64,000 bases of DNA, taken from positions 248,001-312,000 of the forward strand of contig NZ_SNXR01000014.1 of NCBI RefSeq assembly GCF_004362665.1, given 5' to 3'. The position numbers and the translations under genes are program-made. How positions within the stretch are numbered: the stretch's first letter is position 1; every line of letters begins with the position of its first letter. Shown here in pieces: positions 61,003-64,000 of this stretch. Below the pieces are notes generated by a model that worked only from the letters and a program-made list of their open reading frames with translations, was not told the origin of the DNA and searched no databases. The stretch comes from Flavobacterium dankookense (GTDB lineage Bacteria > Bacteroidota > Bacteroidia > Flavobacteriales > Flavobacteriaceae).

Positions 61003-61977
61003 ATGCAAAGCATTTCATATTATCAGGGAATAATTTCTTCCCATTTCGAAACTTTATCGCTTCAAAAAGAACCAAAAAATCTTTACGAACCGATAGAATA
61101 TATCCTCTCACTTGGTGGCAAAAGACTGCGTCCAGTTTTAACCTTATTGACTTCTGAAATTTTTGATGTTGAGTGCAAAAAAGCACTCGATGCTGCCACA
61201 GCAGTAGAAGTTTTTCATAATTTCTCTTTAATCCATGACGATATAATGGACGATGCGCCATTGAGAAGAGGAAACGAAACAGTACACGAAAAATGGAATA
61301 TCAATACTGGAATCCTTTCAGGCGATGCGATGCTTATTTTGGCGTACCAATTTTTTGAAAATTATGAGCCAAAAACATTTCGAGAATTAGCCAAATTGTT
61401 TAGTAAAACAGCTTTGGAAGTTTGCGAAGGTCAACAATATGATGTTGATTTTGAAACTCGTGATGATGTATCGATTCCTGAATATTTGAAAATGATAGAA
61501 TACAAAACGGCAGTTTTGGTTGGAGCAGCAATGAAAATGGGTGCAATTGTAGCCGAAACTTCAGAAGAAAATAAAAATTTGATTTATGATTTTGGTCTGA
61601 ATTTGGGTATTGCTTTCCAATTACAAGATGATTACTTAGATGCTTTTGGCAATCCTGAAACTTTTGGAAAACAAGTTGGTGGTGATATTATCGAGAACAA
61701 AAAAACGTATTTATACCTAAAAGCGATTGAATTTGCAAAGCCAGAAGTTAAAGAACAATTGTTGCATTTGTTTTCCATTCAGCCTAACGACAATACCGAC
61801 AAAATTGCTTCGGTGAAAGAAATTTTTAACCAAACTGGTGCAAGTGAAGCAACTCAAAAAGCCATACAAGATTATACTTTTAAAGCATTTGAAACCTTAG
61901 AAGAAATGCAAATTAGCGCTGACAAAAAAACAGTTTTGAAAGCCTTTGGTGAAAAATTAATGAACCGTAATGTCTAA
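61003..61977 (+). CDS. Polyprenyl diphosphate synthase
   Basis: A 324-residue trans-prenyltransferase. FHNFSLIHDDIMDDAPLRRG near residues 71-90 is the first Asp-rich motif (DDxxD) and AFQLQDDYLDAFGNPE near 206-221 the second. GGKRLRPVLTLLTSE near residues 34-48 is the pyrophosphate-binding start. It elongates allylic diphosphates with isopentenyl diphosphate for isoprenoid or quinone side chains; the product length cannot be read from the sequence. It overlaps the next gene by 8 bases. Confidence 0.93.
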   Translation: MQSISYYQGIISSHFETLSLQKEPKNLYEPIEYILSLGGKRLRPVLTLLTSEIFDVECKKALDAATAVEVFHNFSLIHDDIMDDAPLRRGNETVHEKWNINTGILSGDAMLILAYQFFENYEPKTFRELAKLFSKTALEVCEGQQYDVDFETRDDVSIPEYLKMIEYKTAVLVGAAMKMGAIVAETSEENKNLIYDFGLNLGIAFQLQDDYLDAFGNPETFGKQVGGDIIENKKTYLYLKAIEFAKPEVKEQLLHLFSIQPNDNTDKIASVKEIFNQTGASEATQKAIQDYTFKAFETLEEMQISADKKTVLKAFGEKLMNRNV

Positions 61978-62332
61978 TTTTATTGTTCCAATATCAGCAG
62001 ATAATTTACTTTCGGAAGCCGAAAAAGAAAACTTGTACTCAAAACTGATTGAACAAATTAATAAAGATTTCAATTTTGCCAATGAAGCAATCGATTTTCC
62101 ACAAAACACTTCGCCCAACGAGTTGAAAATTCAACTTCACGAAAAAATATATCGATTGATTCAGTACAAATTTGCTGAATATTTAAACTTACTGTACATC
62201 ATTGATGTTCCTGAAGATCAAGTAAAAAAACTGGATGGAACTGATATAATGCAATTATCCGAACAAGTTTCTTTTTTGATTTTAAAAAGAGAATGGATGA
62301 AGGTTTGGTTTCGGAATAGGATGGAACGTTAA
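61970..62332 (+). CDS. Conserved small cytoplasmic protein of unknown function
   Basis: A 120-residue, mostly helical, acidic protein: EAEKENLYSKLIEQINKDFNFANE, NELKIQLHEKIYRLIQYKFAEYLNLLYIIDVPED, and a basic end KREWMKVWFRNRMER. No signal peptide or membrane segment. Its start overlaps the end of the polyprenyl synthetase gene, so the two are coupled, but I do not recognise the family. Confidence 0.75.
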   Translation: MSNFIVPISADNLLSEAEKENLYSKLIEQINKDFNFANEAIDFPQNTSPNELKIQLHEKIYRLIQYKFAEYLNLLYIIDVPEDQVKKLDGTDIMQLSEQVSFLILKREWMKVWFRNRMER

Positions 62333-62382
62333 AAAAATGCCTAGTAGTCATTTTTAGTGAACAGGCCAGATGGCGCGATGGA

Positions 62383-62922
62383 TCAAAAGAAAACCCTAAC
62401 AAACGGCATAAACGCATCGCCATAAACGTTTTTATCTTCATTGAATAAAACATTATATCGTGCGCCAATAATTACATTTTCCATTCGATAACCTGCGCCA
62501 AGAAACAATCCTGTATTCCAAAAATCATCCGAAAAATTTGTTTCATCATAACTAACATTTACACGAAGTTGTTCTAATTCTACAGATAACTGAATTTCTT
62601 CAACAGGATTAACCAAACCAATCAAACTTGCTCCATATTGACTTGAAGAATAAAAATTTTTTTGTTTTAAATAACTATATTGAAGACCTAAACCTGCCGA
62701 AAAATACTTATTCACATTGTAAATTGCACTTGGAGCAACTGATATATTAGTAAATCCCGATCCAAAGCCAAGACCAAATCCACCGCCAAATTGTACTTTT
62801 TCCCAAAAAACACTTTTCTGTTTTTCTTGATTAACTTCTTGTGAAAAACTTGTTTCCCAAGCAAACAATAGAACAATAATTAAAACTGTTTTTATCAAAC
62901 GAAGAAAACCATTCTTTTTCAT
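62383..62922 (-). CDS. Small outer-membrane beta-barrel-like protein beside sucA
   Basis: A 179-residue protein with a signal peptide (RLIKTVLIIVLLFAWETSFS, cleavage near residue 27). Alternating strands (FGGGFGLGFGSGFTNISVAPSAIYNV, FSAGLGLQYSYL, VIIGARYNVLF) and an aromatic C-terminus PFVRVFF fit a small outer-membrane barrel. From memory, proteins of this kind in Flavobacterium sometimes carry an alpha-ketoglutarate decarboxylase name, apparently taken over from the neighbouring sucA; the sequence has no thiamine-diphosphate or dehydrogenase motif. It diverges from sucA. Confidence 0.75.
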   Translation of the reverse strand: MKKNGFLRLIKTVLIIVLLFAWETSFSQEVNQEKQKSVFWEKVQFGGGFGLGFGSGFTNISVAPSAIYNVNKYFSAGLGLQYSYLKQKNFYSSSQYGASLIGLVNPVEEIQLSVELEQLRVNVSYDETNFSDDFWNTGLFLGAGYRMENVIIGARYNVLFNEDKNVYGDAFMPFVRVFF

Positions 62923-62987
62923 TGAAATATATATTGTATTAACGTTATAAATATACTAAAATGATTGAAAAATTATTACAAAAGTCA

Positions 62988-62995
62988 TACTTTTG
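62988..62995 (+). promoter_or_regulatory. -7 box (TACTTTTG) of sucA
   Basis: TAnnTTTG with TTG 20 bases upstream (62965-62967), 41 bases before the sucA ATG. Confidence 0.65.
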
Positions 62996-63036
62996 CAAAA
63001 CTATTTTTTTAACATAATGTTGATTAACCGAAAATT

Positions 63037-64000
63037 ATGGATAGGTTTTCCTTTTTAAACGCAGCACACACACAATTTTTTGCCGATTTATACGAACAAT
63101 ATACTCAGAATCCTGACAGTGTAGAACCAAGTTGGAGAGCTTTCTTTCAAGGATTTGACTTTGGAATGGAAACGTTTTCTGAGGAACAATTTTTGGCTCA
63201 AATGTCAAAAACTGATTCTGATGGTCAAGATTGCAATTTAGTTTCTGGTAAATTACAAAAAGAATTCAACGTACTCAAATTAATCGATGGTTATAGAACT
63301 CGTGGTCATTTGTTTACTAAAACAAATCCTGTTCGCGATAGAAGAACGTATGAGCCTAATTTAGATTTAGAAAATTTCGGCTTAACTTCAGCTGATTTAG
63401 ATACTGTTTTTGATGCTGCAAAAGTTATCGGAAAACAACCATCAACATTAAAACAAATTCTTGAGCATTTGAAAAACATGTATTGCCAACACATTGGTAT
63501 CGAATACATGCACATGGAAAACCCAATTTTTGTAAACTGGGTTCAAGAAAAAATTAATGTAAACGATAATCTCCCAAGTTTTAACTCTGAAGAGAAGAAA
63601 CACATTTTAGGCAAACTAAATGAAGCTGTTTCTTTTGAAAATTTTCTTCATACAAAATATGTTGGACAAAAGCGTTTTTCTCTTGAAGGTGGCGAAAGTT
63701 TAATTCCAGCTTTAGATTCTGTAATTGAAGCTGCCGCTGAAAAAGGTGTAGAACATTTCGTTATGGGAATGGCACATCGTGGACGTTTAAATACTTTGGC
63801 TAATATTTTTGGAAAACCTACGCAAGACATTTTCTCTGAATTTGACGGAAAAGATTACGACAAAGAATATTTTGACGGCGATGTTAAATACCACTTAGGT
63901 TTAACTGCCGAAAGAAAAACAAAATCAGGTAAAAAAATCAACATCAATTTAGCACCAAATCCATCGCATTTAGAGACCGTTGGTGCTGTTATTGAAGGAA
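63037..64000 (+). CDS. sucA: 2-oxoglutarate dehydrogenase E1 component (5' part)
   Basis: The first 321 codons are in the window. MDRFSFLNAAHTQFFADLYEQYTQNPDSVEPSWRAFFQGF is the typical SucA N-terminus that docks the E2 subunit. LIDGYRTRGHLFTKTNP near residues 84-100 and FVMGMAHRGRLNTLANIF near 240-257 (thiamine-diphosphate site region) are diagnostic. With E2 and E3 it oxidises 2-oxoglutarate to succinyl-CoA in the TCA cycle. The gene runs past the right edge. Confidence 0.97.
   Translation, partial: MDRFSFLNAAHTQFFADLYEQYTQNPDSVEPSWRAFFQGFDFGMETFSEEQFLAQMSKTDSDGQDCNLVSGKLQKEFNVLKLIDGYRTRGHLFTKTNPVRDRRTYEPNLDLENFGLTSADLDTVFDAAKVIGKQPSTLKQILEHLKNMYCQHIGIEYMHMENPIFVNWVQEKINVNDNLPSFNSEEKKHILGKLNEAVSFENFLHTKYVGQKRFSLEGGESLIPALDSVIEAAAEKGVEHFVMGMAHRGRLNTLANIFGKPTQDIFSEFDGKDYDKEYFDGDVKYHLGLTAERKTKSGKKININLAPNPSHLETVGAVIEG

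Overview
The window reads as chromosomal DNA of a Flavobacteriaceae member, most likely Flavobacterium or a close relative; I cannot name the species. The reasons are: low GC; many promoters of the Bacteroidetes type (TTTG, about 19 bases, TAnnTTTG); a gene ending in a type IX secretion sorting domain; several Bacteroidetes families (DUF4271, DUF3098, DUF5686); a short NuoG; and a 14-gene complex I operon laid out as in this family. No tRNA, rRNA, CRISPR array, complete insertion sequence or prophage was seen. No stretch longer than 300 bases lacks a gene or gene remnant.

Layout. 1-9.5 kb: start of a polyprenol-phosphate glycosyltransferase gene, DUF4271-hemD, pckA, DUF423, a DUF3108 protein with a small membrane protein, a saccharopine dehydrogenase family enzyme with an Lrp regulator, a membrane zinc peptidase and alanine dehydrogenase. 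9.7-20.9 kb: leuS, the run ftsX-DUF3098-uppP-truB, a small ParE-type toxin locus with a frameshifted toxin, a thioredoxin-like protein, pyrH-frr and a large DUF5686 outer-membrane protein. 20.9-22.2 kb: an accessory patch with a small secreted protein and an MntA-HepT toxin-antitoxin pair, next to a remnant of the 3' end of the neighbouring antiporter gene. 22.2-32 kb: cation/proton antiporter, MMPL/RND exporter, asnS, rpoN, a lipoprotein, a membrane protein and a beta-barrel. 32-45.2 kb: nuoA to nuoN on the minus strand. 45.4-51.9 kb: cold-shock protein, a delta-60 repeat protein with a T9SS sorting tail, aspS, a TlpA-type thioredoxin and a MORN-repeat protein. 51.9-60.9 kb: a TetR-TolC-adaptor-RND efflux operon carrying an extra four-helix-bundle gene, then a YceI plus NDH-2 pair. 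61-64 kb: polyprenyl synthetase with a small partner, a beta-barrel protein and the start of sucA.

How it fits together. Most of the window is core metabolism: complex I and NDH-2 feed the quinone pool, the polyprenyl synthetase probably supplies isoprenoid chains, and sucA and pckA lie on the TCA cycle and gluconeogenesis. Near-identical 28-bp operator-like palindromes precede tetR and the YceI/NDH-2 pair, which suggests one repressor controls both transcripts.

The most unusual signals are not classical genes. (1) A dispersed, structured repeat occurs three times, with a compensatory base-pair change and a freely exchanged hairpin; one copy lies antisense inside the nuo operon. (2) Degenerate tandem heptamers fill many spacers, often starting at a stop codon or next to a start codon, and the same heptamers occur at two places inside the leuS reading frame. 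(3) A relic of the antiporter C-terminus with synonymous differences brackets the MntA-HepT pair. I found no clearly new multi-gene system; these three are the best leads.
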